DNA of 64,000 nt, taken from contig OY365810.1 of NCBI GenBank assembly GCA_959347315.1, forward strand, positions 11,862,013-11,926,012, in the 5' to 3' direction. Position numbers and translations under genes: made by a program. This stretch comes from Bimastos eiseni (Eukaryota > Annelida > Clitellata > Crassiclitellata > Lumbricidae). The notes beneath the pieces are model-generated. The model made no database searches, had not been told where the DNA came from, and saw only the letters and a list, made by a program, of their open reading frames with translations. This document shows positions 47,430 to 61,325 of the stretch, one piece after another; position 1 is the stretch's first letter, and every line of letters begins with the position of its first letter.

Positions 47430-48555
47430 TACACACTCCGATCCGTTTCTTCTACTTTGTTATGTCAACTGCCTCAACGTCCTCCTTGAAGCATCATCTG
47501 TGGTCGATCCTTGTCTATCGAATGCGTTGCAGCGTAACAGCTGAGATAATGAAAAAAATGAATATAATGAAAATAATGAAAATACACCCCTCAAGGATGC
47601 CAATTTTGGGCATCAGCACATTATCAGCATATAACATGAGTTGCCGATCATTTCCAGGCTCTTTTCTGTGAGCAATCTAAAGCCCACACAATCTGATCGT
47701 GGCTTTCTTGTCAGATGACAGTCCAGTGGCGCCGGCGGCCCGGCACCATATTTCTGGTAGGGTACATGCCCCTGCATTTTCCAAGGCTTAAAGAGCACGA
47801 AGGACACATGTTTTGAAAATTAGATTTATTCACATGAGCATTCTCATTATTTTAAAGCTTGCTAATCAGCTGCTATCAGACGGTTCAGAGATTTCAGTTA
47901 TCATTCTAGATGCTCTTTTACTCACTCACGTTGACGTAAGCAAACAAGTTATGACGTGTTTTAAACTGCTGTAGATTTTCACAAGGCTATTATTTCCAGC
48001 CAATTGAAAACGTTGAACGCGTGTTACTTCGGGTTGCTGCTGGTCTTTCTCTCGACATGTTATTCAATGTAATAATTGAATTCTGATCTGGCCATATGTT
48101 AAGATGCGGCGGAGGAAGGATAGTTCAGCACTGTTGCATATTGTGTTATTACATAAGTCAAAATTAATAAACTTGTAAGTTTAATTATGATCCAAATCAT
48201 GATATGCTAGGTAAGGTATACGTGACGTTTTGGCGCTGCCTTTTTGGCGCTGACAAACAGATATTAATGTAGTCCATGACAATAGTCAAGTAATGTTTAG
48301 TCAGTTTGACTGCATATGTAAAATACTAATTAACCCAGTATATCAAGCATATAAGAAATGTTCAGAGCTGATATTGTTTAACATCCATTTAGCGCTTCCT
48401 TTTGGTACGTTGTACAGTCCATCGGCTTCTCACGAGTTCATCAGAACATTCTGCGCTATTCCTCTAAGGTACTCCAGTCTATTTGCAATCCATCCTTGTT
48501 TCTGCCACGGCATATCATCCGTGTCCTTGATTTTTACGCTCAGCTTCTCAGCATA
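47430..48555. other. Intergenic, nothing recognised
   Basis: No supported gene. Two TTTTGGCGCTG words lie at 48228-48252. Confidence 0.35.
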
Positions 48556-48563
48556 ATCTCTTT

Positions 48564-49150
<587 letters not shown>

Positions 49151-50088
49151 CTCGATGATGTTTCATTCTATGTAGCTGCCAGCGATTGTCCTGGTCCTGC
49201 TCATGACATCAGCTGCGATGTATTTTCTGCGTTGTACAGGCGACTGGTCACCGCGATCGAATTTTTCGTACTAGAGATCACGCCCTTTTTGAACCGCTTG
49301 GATTCCGTTTATAAATCTCCAAATGTTTGGGTTATTCCACCAGAATTTGGCTTGCCATGTTTGATGGGCTGATTCACAGTTTTCACAAAAATGTCGGTAA
49401 AGCAAAATAAAGATAGTATAATTAAGATCAGAGACGCCGACTTGTTGATAAGAGAACTAACAAAGGCAATTGCGGAGGATGACATCAAAGTAAATGTATT
49501 GTATCAGAGATAGGCGCCGAAACGGCCTGAGTCAAAAGACTGCATCAAACGTACTGCTTCGGTTAGGTAAGGATTAATGAGTTGGTTATAATGTGGGCGG
49601 GTCATTCACATGCAATGCGCGATAAAACCCCTATATATTTTTTCAATTTAATCGATACTTGAATGTTTACTTGCATATTATATATTTATGTATGTATGTT
49701 TGTATGTATGTATGTCTGTAATGTATGAATGTATGTAGGCCTTATATTGGTCATAGTAAGTATTTTCAGAAAAACGTTTCTCTACATTCATCATCTTAAC
49801 ATGATTTTAACTTTCGAATTGCTCACATTGACGACCATTCATATAAATATATCCATTTGCATTCATATCATGTAATATTCAGGTTTAAAATTACGGTGTC
49901 ACTCTGAGAGGCGTCACTCGGAGCAATGGAACACTCGCGATCTGGTAGAGTCAATGGTAAACAATTTTAGGGACGAAGATCGCAGCCACTGAGTTTGTAA
50001 TTCAATCCCAAGAGAAGGTGGCTAGCAAAGTTAGTGACATAATGGTTTTTGTATTGTGTATTCTGTTATATCATATATTATATTTATC
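49151..50088. other. Intergenic with a TATG microsatellite
   Basis: A TATG repeat lies at 49688-49735. A possible decayed tRNA-like segment (GGTAGAGTCAATGG and AATTCAATCCC, 49941-50010) may be an old SINE. No exon was seen. Confidence 0.35.
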
Positions 50089-50562
50089 GTATCGTATCTG
50101 GTTATTTATATAGCACTTCTTACAGTACTAGCTATTCAGAAGCGCTCTCAGCGTGACAGCCACGAGGAAATAAGAAAGTCCTCAGGCAGCGAAGGGATGA
50201 GAGTGGGAGCCCGATTAAAAGCTTGCTACGGGTAATAGGGAGCACATCCACATAGAAGGGCCCAAAATGGCAAAGGCACGGTGTTGAATTATAGCAGTCC
50301 ATGCCCGTTGAACAAGAAGATCAAGTCGATCCGCAGACTGGAGAGGGCGGGAGGAGACAGCAGACAGAGGCTTTCGCATTAAGTCGCAGAGATATTTAGG
50401 AGCTTTACCCTGTTCAGTTCTAAGGACAAAGAGGAGTACCTTGTATTGGATGCGAGAGATAATTGGAAACCAGTGTAGGACGTCGGTCATGTTGGTAGAG
50501 ATGTCTGAGTAGCGAGGGAGACGAGCAACGAGTCTGGCTGCAGAGTTCATAACAGACTGCAC
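50089..50562 (-). mobile_element. CR1/L2-like LINE 3' end
   Basis: The minus-strand frame MNSAARLVARLPRYSDIST, then DVLHWFPIISRIQYKVLL, PLSAVSSRPLQSADRLDL and FAILGPSMW is the C-terminal part of CR1/L2-like LINE proteins. The 3' tail (TATTTATATAGCACTTCTTA on plus near 50104) follows. This piece is open, so it is fairly young. Confidence 0.8.
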
Positions 50563-52200
50563 TGTAGAATTGCTACCATAAAAAGTATGTAAGTATGTAT
50601 ATATATATATATATAAATATAACCTCCACCATAACCACCATATATATATATATAACCACTACCATAAGCACCATAATGACTCATATATATGTATAGGTAT
50701 ATATATACGTATGTAGCCTTAATTATGTATGTGTGTATATATGCATGTAGATGACCGTCCATATGTACAGCTACTGTTATTCGTGTATGCATATATTCAT
50801 GCATGTACTGTGCTATAGTGGTAAAATTATAGTTGAGTACACGCTACAGCAGCCTACATTCTACAGGTTATTTTGTGAGATGATTACATCTGCATGCCCT
50901 CGTCACTGTGTATGTAAGCCTACATGCATGTATGCATACGACAACATTCTTATCATACCAGCCTCATTTAATTGATATGGCGCTCTTTAAATAACTCATA
51001 AGGGAGCTCTTGCATGCATAATCTGATAACGACAGACAACGTAGGGGATTACAGTTACCAATATTTTGCCATTTTGATGTTTTCAATGTCTTTATCGTAA
51101 TATAATAGTTACTTAGTATCCAGTTCAGCGGTATGAAAGTGTTCCATGGCGGTTAAAACCCATATCTTACTTCTATGCTTATATTTTTGTATTTCAATGG
51201 CAGCAGCTTTTTTACGGTTCCTTTTCAAACTCGACATGTTTGAATGTATGAACTTAATACTATTTCTGAATTATATTTCGCACAACACTGCACCCATTGT
51301 GGTTTGCGCTGACAATTAGGCCCAATGCCAATGGCAGCGTTAGTCTAGCTCATTCAAACGACGCCCAAACTTCGGCCCACTGCCGTTAGCCCTACACGTT
51401 TCATCTGCAGTTCAGATTTAGAGAATAAAATTGGTCAGGTTCATGGGACATGTATGACACTAACTCAGATTAAGCATTGGGCTGCACACCAACGCATTTG
51501 CGCATTAGCCAGGCTCATAGCTAGACGGTGATCATTGCGATGGTGGATGGCGCAAACTGATAGACAGATGATCGCTGTAGAAGACTTACGTAAGAAGTTC
51601 ATTAAAATACAATGGAATTACTTGGTTATTGCAAACTTCATCGTTCTACTTTGTTGGTGTTCGTTTTCAACTCTTCGCCGCTAAACCATGATTCCTTCAT
51701 TTTGTCAATTAAAGATTCCTTGGTTGACATTCTAGGCTACTTTGTTCTATTTCGATAACTACCGTCATCAGTTATTATCTGATCGCCAATTCTATTCTCT
51801 TGTTAATTGAAATTCCACGAAATCTAAATCGGTTTGACGTAAAAAAAACTGTGTTCAGTAGGCCCTACAGAGCCGACAATCTTAAAAGGTCTGATGTATC
51901 TAAACATAAGTTTGAGCTCATAAAGCCTAGACTGTTTTTTCAGATATTTATGTCGCACAGAGCTGTCTTCGAAAATCATTTGAAAAAACTCAGTATAAAT
52001 ATACAATCAAGTCTGGTTAAATGTTAAATAGGAATGTTGTAATATGAGTTTTAATTAGCGAAATAGTTAATACAATATTTAAGATGAAGCATTAAAGCGA
52101 AATCTCTTCCTTAGACAATTTTAGGCCATTTCTTACCAATAATTCAAACATACGTCTAATTCAATTGATTATTCTATGGGTGCTTAGGCCCCTATAAAGC
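50563..52200. other. Intergenic with TA-rich microsatellites
   Basis: TA/TG arrays lie at 50593-50735. The rest shows no supported gene. Confidence 0.4.
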
Positions 52201-52206
52201 TTAAAT

Positions 52207-52212
52207 TTTAAT
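52207..52212 (-). terminator. Possible polyadenylation signal of the USP gene
   Basis: ATTAAA on the minus strand, about 125 bases after the stop codon at 52337. It is a common variant signal; the assignment is tentative. Confidence 0.3.
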
Positions 52213-52336
52213 CTGTTAAACGTGCAATCAAATGAATCAATAAAAAAAGACTTACAGTTGAAATGATTAAACTACCCCATCATGATTTCATTTAGCAATA
52301 ACTTTAGTATAGTGTCTTCTAAGTGACTGTGTCTTT

Positions 52337-53664
52337 CTATTTAGCGACCCTTTCGTAAAACAGTAGATACGCTGCTTGCGACAAAGCCTCGGTCTGATCC
52401 ACAGCCTTGACATATTCATCATCTGCTAAGTACCACTGACCTTCTACTTCCTTTGGTTTCCACTCCTTTCTGCTCGCGTGTGTTCCCCTTCTTGCGTTTA
52501 TTCTGCTGATATCATCTTCGTCGAGTACCCGATCTCGATTCAGAAAGGTCTGCTGCATAAACTGTTTACTCTGTCGCGTATCGCAATCTCTGACCTTGAT
52601 ATAAGAGACGTAGTGACCAGAGGTCAAGGATCCCTTGTGAACGACAACGCCATAGAGAGAATAACAGACGTTGGCTTCGTCGGGTTCGCTGATCCGCAGA
52701 GAGCTAGAACTGCAGAAAGGTCCAATGTCCAGATATTCGTCGTATGCAACGGGTTGGTTGCACTTCTTGAATCCATGCGTCGTCTGCTCGAATCTCTTCA
52801 GGTGAAGAACCAACACAGACGGTGGATTATAGATCAGAGTTCGCTTCAATGCTGACGTCATCGATGGTCGACCTTCTGCTTGGCAATGGGAACAAAGATA
52901 CTCTTTGTAGATTTGCTCTATTCTGCTGTAACACCCCAGGCACTGATTCAGAGAAGTTACTCCCGTGGACTCTGACATCGGCGATCTCTTCTGAAAGAGT
53001 CGTTGGTAAGTTTTCAATCGAGTCCGATCTCCAAGTGGTCTCATCGTGACCTTAACTGCGTGGCTCACCATATCCACTCTGCCATCAGCATGTTCAAACA
53101 ACTGAGGCTCATGCAAACGATTATTGAACAAATCTTCCTCCTCTTCTTCCTTTACACCCTCTGGTAATAGTATCGGAACTGATATATCAAGGAATGGTTC
53201 GCATACATGATAGGGTGCTTTGCAACTGGAACAAACGTATACCGTGATCACATGACCACCGAAAACTTTGTCAACAGCAGTCAACACGCTTCTAAACCCA
53301 GCTGAGTTGACAGACCCGTGACGTCTTCTTTCCTCGTCTCGAAGGCAGTTTAGAAAGTTCACAAACAAATCATGACTATCGTGCTGTCCTCTGTCGGCAA
53401 ATCGTGACGATTTCCTGCAAAACACCTCGAACATATGCCGAAGGGCTAGATCACAGTTGGGTTCATGAAATCTGGAAAGAAATTCTATGTATGCCTTGGT
53501 CAGTAGTAGTTCAGTGTCTAATGTAGCTTGCACAGAAAGACTGGGCTGTAGTTCTTCAGTTAGTAGAGCAGTATGAATCAGGTTCTGTATTGTGGCGCCA
53601 AAGTAACACGTGTTTCCCATGTTTCTAATTCCTTTTGGCGCTCGTGAGCTTCTCAGTCTGTTCG
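52337..53664 (-). other. USP catalytic-domain exon
   Basis: One exon carries the whole catalytic domain. The acceptor is TTACAG at 53665, and translation enters as ANRLRSSRAPKGIRNMGNTC. A frame beginning at ATG 53620 would lose part of the Cys-box helix, so the upstream splice is the better model. Confidence 0.8.
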
Positions 53665-56384
53665 CTGTAATAAATAAAACAATTTTGCACCCAATAGCTA
53701 GAGTAGTAGAGTTGGCCTACAATTTAAGTGAATGTGAAAATGTGAATAGTTTCTCATTTACAATGTTCTCAGATAGCATATGACTCTTGAATTGATAAGC
53801 AAATTAAATAGAAATGCATCACCTAGTGTTTGGACAAAATGTCCAGAGTCTCATTCATATGAGCACAAAAGACCGCTGGTCTCATCGAATGTCACTGTCT
53901 GATTTTCTAGGCATGCAACTTGAATCTACCGTGCTAAGGTTTCGCAATTCACAAAGAAACAAATCGTAACTTGATTCAATATACTAAAGACATGTTTTCA
54001 AAATGTATGGTTGTGCTAGATTATCTTCTGATTATGGAAATGCTTCACTGTCGAGAGAAAACTCTGGCAAACTCGATAACTATTGATTGAAAATTAACGA
54101 AAAACGTATGCAGTCCATAAAACTGCAGCCAACAAGCAAGAACTTACCAGTAATCTGTAGGCCTACAGCTGCAGTAGAGTCATCCCAATAAAAATTGTTC
54201 TCACCTTTGAAGCGTTGCTGCTGGAGATTTGTCACGTTTTGTTTGGCTTCTGTTGGTGATACTTGATCTAGTTCCTTTCTGAAACTTTTCTTTTGTATCA
54301 CCGGCTGCTTTAGCTCTTCGCGAAGCTGAAGAATTTCATTCCTCATTTCGTTAAGCTGTTCATCCTGATCTTTCAGTATTTGTTCCTTTTCCATTAACTC
54401 TGTCTGCAGACTTTCGTTACTTCTGCGTAATTCTGGATGTTTCTGCTGTTTAGAGTGTACGTTCTGCTTGAGTGCTGCTATTTGATGACTTGATTCATCT
54501 ATGGTAATCAATAATTGTTTCTCTTTAGCTTTTAATTCTTTTGTTTTCGCGATGATTGAGGTTTTCAGTTTCTGTACGGCGTCATTCTGCGATTCCACTT
54601 CTTTTGTCATCTTGTCTGTCGGCAGTTTATCTATTGTATCTATCCACTTTATTACATGTCCCAACTCCAACGGTGTAAGACTAATTTCCGTATTGTAAGT
54701 AACGGAACCTTCTAAACGCTGCTTCATGTTTGTCTCTTCCTTATTCTTAATCAATGCTATTCTCAAGTCCTCTTCAACTGTTAGATTGGTTTCTTGCTGC
54801 TGTGTCAGCGCATCTTGAAGAATACGTAGTTCATTTTCCAATTCTTGAATTCTAGAATTAAGAAGTTCTTCGCTATTCTTTAGTTGCTCTACATGTCGCG
54901 TTAACCTGTTTCGTTCCCTTTCGAACTTCACGCCTACTTTTCGTTGTTTTATCTCTTCGTTTGCCAAACTCTGCCTGAGCTCTGCCAATTGCTTGTTCGA
55001 ATCTCCACTTGTCTTCGACAATTGTTTCACTTTACCTCTCAACTCTTTTGTTGTTTTTGTGATCGACACTTTGATTTTATTTATAATGTCATTCTTTGAC
55101 GATACTTCGTCCAGAATCTGATCCTCCGTTGACTCTCCATCTCCTCTTTCTATCCACGTTATTAGGTCTTTCAACTCCCGCAGTACGTCTGTATCATATT
55201 CTTGCTTCCTATCAGCTGAGTATCGCCCTAAACGCTGCTTTAGATCTGTCAATTCAGCATTTACATGACCTTCCCTCCTCAAAGCCGCATTTAGTTCCTC
55301 TTCGGCAGTCCTATTCGACACAGTCTGTTGCGCAAGATTTCCTGTTAGATCATCAATTTGACGTTCCAATTCCTGAATTCGATCAGCAGCTTGTTTTTCT
55401 CTGATCAACCATTCACGTTCTTTCTTTGCAACGCTGCTGCTCTCCAACTGATGCTTCATCTCTTGACTTGAAGCTCTTGACTTGAGTTCTTCCATCTGGC
55501 GGCTCAAAACCTCATTCCTATCCAAAAGAATTCTTTTCTCTTCTGGCCATTCCCCTCTTATCTTACCTATCAATACTTTTAATTTCTCTATAATGCTTTT
55601 ATCTGAGTCACAATCCATCGTCGTATGAAGCTCTGCTGACTGTTTATCGATTCTTTCGAGCCCAGAAATTAACTGTTTTAACTCACGCCTCAGTCGTTCA
55701 TTGTTTTGCATTTGTTCTGTTAGCTTCTTTTCAATGTTGTCATTTGATTTCTGCTGTTCTCGTAGCTTTTTCACTATCATTTCCTTCTCTGATTTGAACT
55801 CGTTCAGAGAATCGAAACATAGGTCCTTCTCGTGCATCCATTCATACTCTTTCTTCAAGTGTTCTGAAAACTGGCTTTTGCTCCTTTCGTGTGATTTTTT
55901 TTCCTCGTTATACAGAGCAGTAAGATTATCATTTTCCTTGCCGGCAACAAGCATATGACTTTTTAGTCGTTCAATATGTTCCACCAACTGCCTTTCCTTT
56001 ATGTCCCATATCGCTTTTTGGTTGGTGTAGTATACTCTACCTTCTTTTATCTTGTCTAACAACTTCTGCTGCTCAGTTACATAGTGCATCTGTTGACTGA
56101 CAGAGATTTCGTTTCGTTTTACGAAATGTGGTGATGCCGTTTGAGTTGAAAATTGAGTTAAAAAGTTAGACTTACTTTTTTCCTTGTCTACTTGTAATTC
56201 ACCAGCAGGCCAATCTCTTTCCGGCTTCAACTCCAAGTGTTTCATTTCTTGTTCATGCAGATTTGACTCCATCCAGCTGCTTTCTTCTCCTTGCCTTTTT
56301 ATGACATCGTCCTTGATACGTTTTACATTCCCCACCCACCCCATTTGTTCCGATGATAATTTCTGTCTTCGTTGCTCTCTCCCT
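52337..56384 (-). CDS. Coiled-coil protein fused to a USP deubiquitinase (5' end in gap)
   Basis: The upstream exon runs from the gap edge (56384) to 54148, where a consensus donor (GTAAGT) follows. The next exon is 53664-52337. The junction is phase 1 on both sides, so about 745 residues of charged coiled coil join a USP domain of about 441 residues. The coiled coil has three related units (see separate entry). The USP has the Cys box GNTCYFGATIQNL, the QHDSHDLF motif, two CxxC pairs (CSSC and CSHC), a large insert with an EEEEE run, and the His box SGHYVSYIK with WYLADDEYV. All catalytic residues are present, so it should cleave ubiquitin conjugates. The catalytic half is somewhat USP16/45-like. 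The N-terminus is lost in the assembly gap. Confidence 0.85.
54245..55681 (-). other. Threefold internal repeat in the coiled coil
   Basis: Related units start at LKQLISGLERID (55681), LKDLITWIERGD (55174) and LGHVIKWIDTID (54664), spaced 169 and 170 residues apart. The first two also share RIQELE, (T)AEEEL/TVEEDL and (L)KQRL near their ends; all three share KLK/KIK and KELRG/KELKA-like stretches. This points to an old triplication of a unit of about 170 residues. The third unit is cut short before the splice. Confidence 0.75.
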
Positions 56385-56584
56385 NNNNNNNNNNNNNNNN
56401 NNNNNNNNNNNNNNNNNNNNNNNNNNNNNNNNNNNNNNNNNNNNNNNNNNNNNNNNNNNNNNNNNNNNNNNNNNNNNNNNNNNNNNNNNNNNNNNNNNNN
56501 NNNNNNNNNNNNNNNNNNNNNNNNNNNNNNNNNNNNNNNNNNNNNNNNNNNNNNNNNNNNNNNNNNNNNNNNNNNNNNNNNNNN
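56385..56584. other. Assembly gap (200 N)
   Basis: A run of exactly 200 N, a conventional placeholder for a gap of unknown length. It interrupts the coding region of the coiled-coil-USP gene. Confidence 0.99.
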
Positions 56585-57409
56585 CTAGCAAGCAGCCGGT
56601 TAAATTGGTGAATAAAAAGTTTTGCGATGACAACATTTGCCACAAAGTAAGCCTAAATATGGGCAAGATGTCCATGACAGATAAAATGCGTAAAGGCCTA
56701 CATACACTTCATGAATCATGCGCATGATCTTGGAGCCAAAGCTGAATTCAAAGCTCACTCTGAAATTACTGGAGCTGAGCACTTATAATAATAAATTTTT
56801 ATGCGGACGCGTTGATGATAGGGGGTGGGCTGTCGAACGTCGTAAGGGCAGCGTAAGGCAGAAATCTATCGGCATCCGAACAAATATCGAGCATGTTGAC
56901 GAACTTATTTACTCACAGAGGGGCCACATCATAAATCATCTCAGTAGGCCTAATCGGCGAATTTCTGCAGAGTTGAACATCAGTTAGAAGAATTGCCGAA
57001 GAAGATCTGAATCTCATCGCTTTTCGTCGTGTCCCTGGGCAAATTATCACCGATGCAATGGCCCCCAACAAGGTCATCAAAACTTGCCATATAGACTCAG
57101 AATATGTGTGACTACTGGTGATAGACACATTATACCCAGGATGCGAAGCAATATGATGATTTATAGCAATTACCTGAGATGTGACCTCATGAAATCGTGT
57201 TTGTAACTTTTGCTGCGTTGAATGTTTTCTAACCATCTAAAACATGGTCGCGCTCATTAAAAGCGATATAATTTTTGTTCTATTTGAAATATTTCAGTAA
57301 ATTTTAGCAATTATATGTATATATGAATTAGCTTGGCGCCTGTTAAAAATTTCATTTAGTAATTCCTACTACTGGCCGAAATATCGAGGGGTTTACTTTT
57401 TAATGACCC

Positions 57410-57420
<11 letters not shown>
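56585..57420. other. Region right of the gap
   Basis: This could hold the 5' part of the coiled-coil-USP gene. A minus-strand frame (57236-56913) includes a hydrophobic stretch (IWQVLMTLLGAIASVIIC), but no splice sites link it convincingly. Confidence 0.25.

Positions 57421-57455
<35 letters not shown>
57414..57455. repeat. TA dinucleotide microsatellite
   Basis: About 40 bases of pure AT repeats. Confidence 0.95.
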
Positions 57456-57457
<2 letters not shown>

Positions 57458-57594
57458 CGTCCATCAACGGCTTCATTATCTTGGTTTCGGCATATGTGAA
57501 CGAGTCCCAGTCCTGCATGAGTCCTCTCCTTCGTCACCATTTTCTAATCGACGGTGTAGGACTAGCCTACTAGACCTACTTGTAAAAGATGAGT

Positions 57595-57735
57595 TGGCTG
57601 GGTAGAGCAGGTGGAGTGGATTCCAGGAACAAAATTAATTTCTGCCCTCCCGAGGGTTTGAACCGACCGTCTGTTCGACAGCCTCGCACGTTATAACCAC
57701 ATTACTTCGTTAGGTTCACAATTAAGATAGCCTAG
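57595..57735 (-). repeat. tRNA-like SINE candidate
   Basis: On the minus strand GTAATGTGGTTATAACGTGC resembles an A box and GGTCGGTTCAAACCCTCG a B box, followed by non-tRNA sequence. It differs from the SINE family at 24886-25131. Confidence 0.45.
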
Positions 57736-58605
57736 GTCTACAATGCCTACCTGTACGCCTAATACAAACTCGATATAGCTCCAATACCCAAGAAGGCTAG
57801 AACGACTTGCATATTTAGTGCATAAGACACGGATGGGTAAAAAGCCAATTCAACCAACGGTTCAAATAGGCTACGACAGGAAAAATTTCTGTGCATTAGA
57901 TGACCTAGGTTAGCACGACGATAGGCTTAACAAAATTGAAATCCACGAGCTCGTCAAACGCTGGCCACCTTCGGACTACTCTTTGTACTATGATCTGACG
58001 TCGTGCTCGTGAATAAGCTGGTGCTAATTGTGCCTGGCTTTCGAGTGGCGCCTTAGCTTTTGGAGATTAGGCTACTCTTAGTCGTCCGTATTTCATCCAA
58101 GCGACACTGAACAATAAGCCTAAAACTGGACACATCGGTGGCGATAGGCCTATTATGACCTAGCTCAGATCCTGATAGGCCTAGTAATCTTCAAACTTGT
58201 AAAGATTTGATTGTAGTAAGAAAATGCATATCCGCTCAACGCGTTAAACCTCGTGGGAAATTGGACGTAAAATGGCGCAGATATCTGTAACGCAGAGGTC
58301 TAATTAAGCCTATTCACTCCATCAAACTTCAAGTCAATCGCATCAGAAGCAATTTAATCTATAAGGGGATCAATGCAAAGTATGGGTCCCATAACTAAGA
58401 AAACGGTCGTGAATTCTGACGGCTTTAGGCCTACTGCACAGGGTCCGATTTGTCAAAAAAGAACCAGGGTGGTTGGAAATCCATATTAATACTAAAAATT
58501 TATCAAGCCGCAGTGTATTATTTTTTATTCGCGATTTGTTCCTCGCATTGCAAACAACTCGCAGAGGATACAATTCATCTGAGTGTTTTCCAAAATTATC
58601 AGGTT
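57736..58605. other. Intergenic, nothing recognised
   Basis: No supported gene; several TAGGCCTA-type palindromes near 58145-58180. Confidence 0.35.
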
Positions 58606-59860
<1,255 letters not shown>

Positions 59861-61325
59861 TGAGGGAGTCAAGCCGATCACTTCGGGGGTCGGCCAAAGG
59901 ATGGAAGCATGGGGTTAAAAAAGGAGCATGGGGTCCAACCTCCCTGATTCCCCCCAACAAATCGGACACTGTACTGCACAGCCCTTGAAGGATCAACGTA
60001 TTTCTCACAATTATAAAAATTCTCAGATTACGTTCGCATTCGAGAGAGGCAACAATTTTTACACGGCTCATGTAAGGTGCGAGCAATTGTACATTTACAT
60101 CAACGAGCGCTAGCCAATATGATGTGCAATGTCACTAAGATTTAAAATGATGTCAATATCAGTTAGCAACACAATGCACAATAAACTAGAAATCCCAAGC
60201 TGAAAATGGTATCGAGTTCAGCAGAGTCTCTGGATCATTATTGCATCTACATGTATAGTAGTCACGAGTCATGATGACCGTAAAAGCTCATTCTGGCATG
60301 CTCATCTAATCTAATTTCTGGGAAAGGCAGGGGCGGCGATCCTGAGGGTCTAGGGGACAAGTCCCCCTACCTTTTACAGAGAGGAGACACGTTATATGTG
60401 TGTCCTCCACCACAATTCCTACCCCCTCATTGGGAGTCCCTCCACCTGTCAAACGAGATTGCGGCCTCTGGGGAAAGGAGCTCCCCAGTTGCAAAGTTCT
60501 ACACCAAAAGAGCTCTCACCTGAGCCAATTCATGTAAAGTAGGCTGCTATGTATACACATCATTTTAAAAACGAGATGCGCATTGTACTGGAAGAGATGA
60601 TTTTTGTCTATCGTCTCTTCCAAAGGTAAATGGTGGTGAGCGGTGATAACTCGTGGTGGGTAGCTGGTGTTTCTCTTCGGTAGGTGTATGTTCGTTTAGC
60701 CACGGAATCAGCGAAGACTTTTTGATGTTACGATATATTAAGAATGCAAACTTATATTCACAGCAAACTGGTTTATGTAATATTCAATGTCCCGATCCGC
60801 CCTCAGTCAAAACAATTCCGGCCTCAGTTCATGCGTTTAGAGATGCGTCTGTAGCACTCCGCACTCTCCTTGCCTATTGACTCCTTCTTGGGCGAATTCC
60901 CCACTATTGCCCGCGTGCCATATTTATATCCTTCCTCTCTTCCCTTGTCGGATGTCTGCTTAATTTCTTCACCTATCGCCCCTGCCTCGCTTGCTTCCGT
61001 CGTCCGTCTGGACCGTCCTCCTTCCGAGTTATCTGTCCCGTCTCTCGTCACTCCCTCGCTTCCGTCGTCGTGCCCTTGCCCATAATCTTCCATAATGTGT
61101 CTTTCTACGTCTCCTTCCTGTCTCTCTATTTAAATAACACAAATGAAGCTATCAGGAACTATGATGTCAATATCACTGGATAATAACACTCTTATGAAGA
61201 ACAAGCAATCGTCAAGGCAAAGTATGAAGCAGTTATTAGTTTGACAAGTAGTATTTTTTGTTAGGTAAGCAAAAATGTTAAAAACAATGGTTGCATTCCA
61301 TAACAGCTTAAGCACCGAATGTGTC
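59861..61325. other. 3' flank of the second VWA5A-like gene
   Basis: Contains the small inverted-repeat element at 60326-60472. A purine-skewed minus-strand frame (61093-60824) lacks any recognisable domain. No other gene was seen. Confidence 0.35.
60326..60472. mobile_element. Small inverted-repeat element, copy 2
   Basis: Matches the element at 34473-34624: it begins GGCAGGGGCGGCGATC and ends CGAGATTGCGGCCTCTGG, with TTTTACAGAGA and CACCTGTCAAACGAGAT inside. Confidence 0.7.

Noticed and set aside
55096..55404. Open plus-strand frames opposite the coiled-coil exon
   Set aside because: Antisense shadows of a Glu/Lys/Leu-rich coding exon; no start or splice context.
56184..56727. Frames running through the N block
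   Set aside because: Unknown bases were translated as X; not evidence of coding.
56913..57236. Minus-strand frame with a hydrophobic helix as first exon of the USP gene
   Set aside because: No convincing donor, and the N gap prevents a frame test; left as a note only.
60824..61093. 89-residue minus-strand frame rich in Glu, Gly and Arg
   Set aside because: Purine-skewed DNA with no domain, splice signals or similarity to the neighbouring gene.
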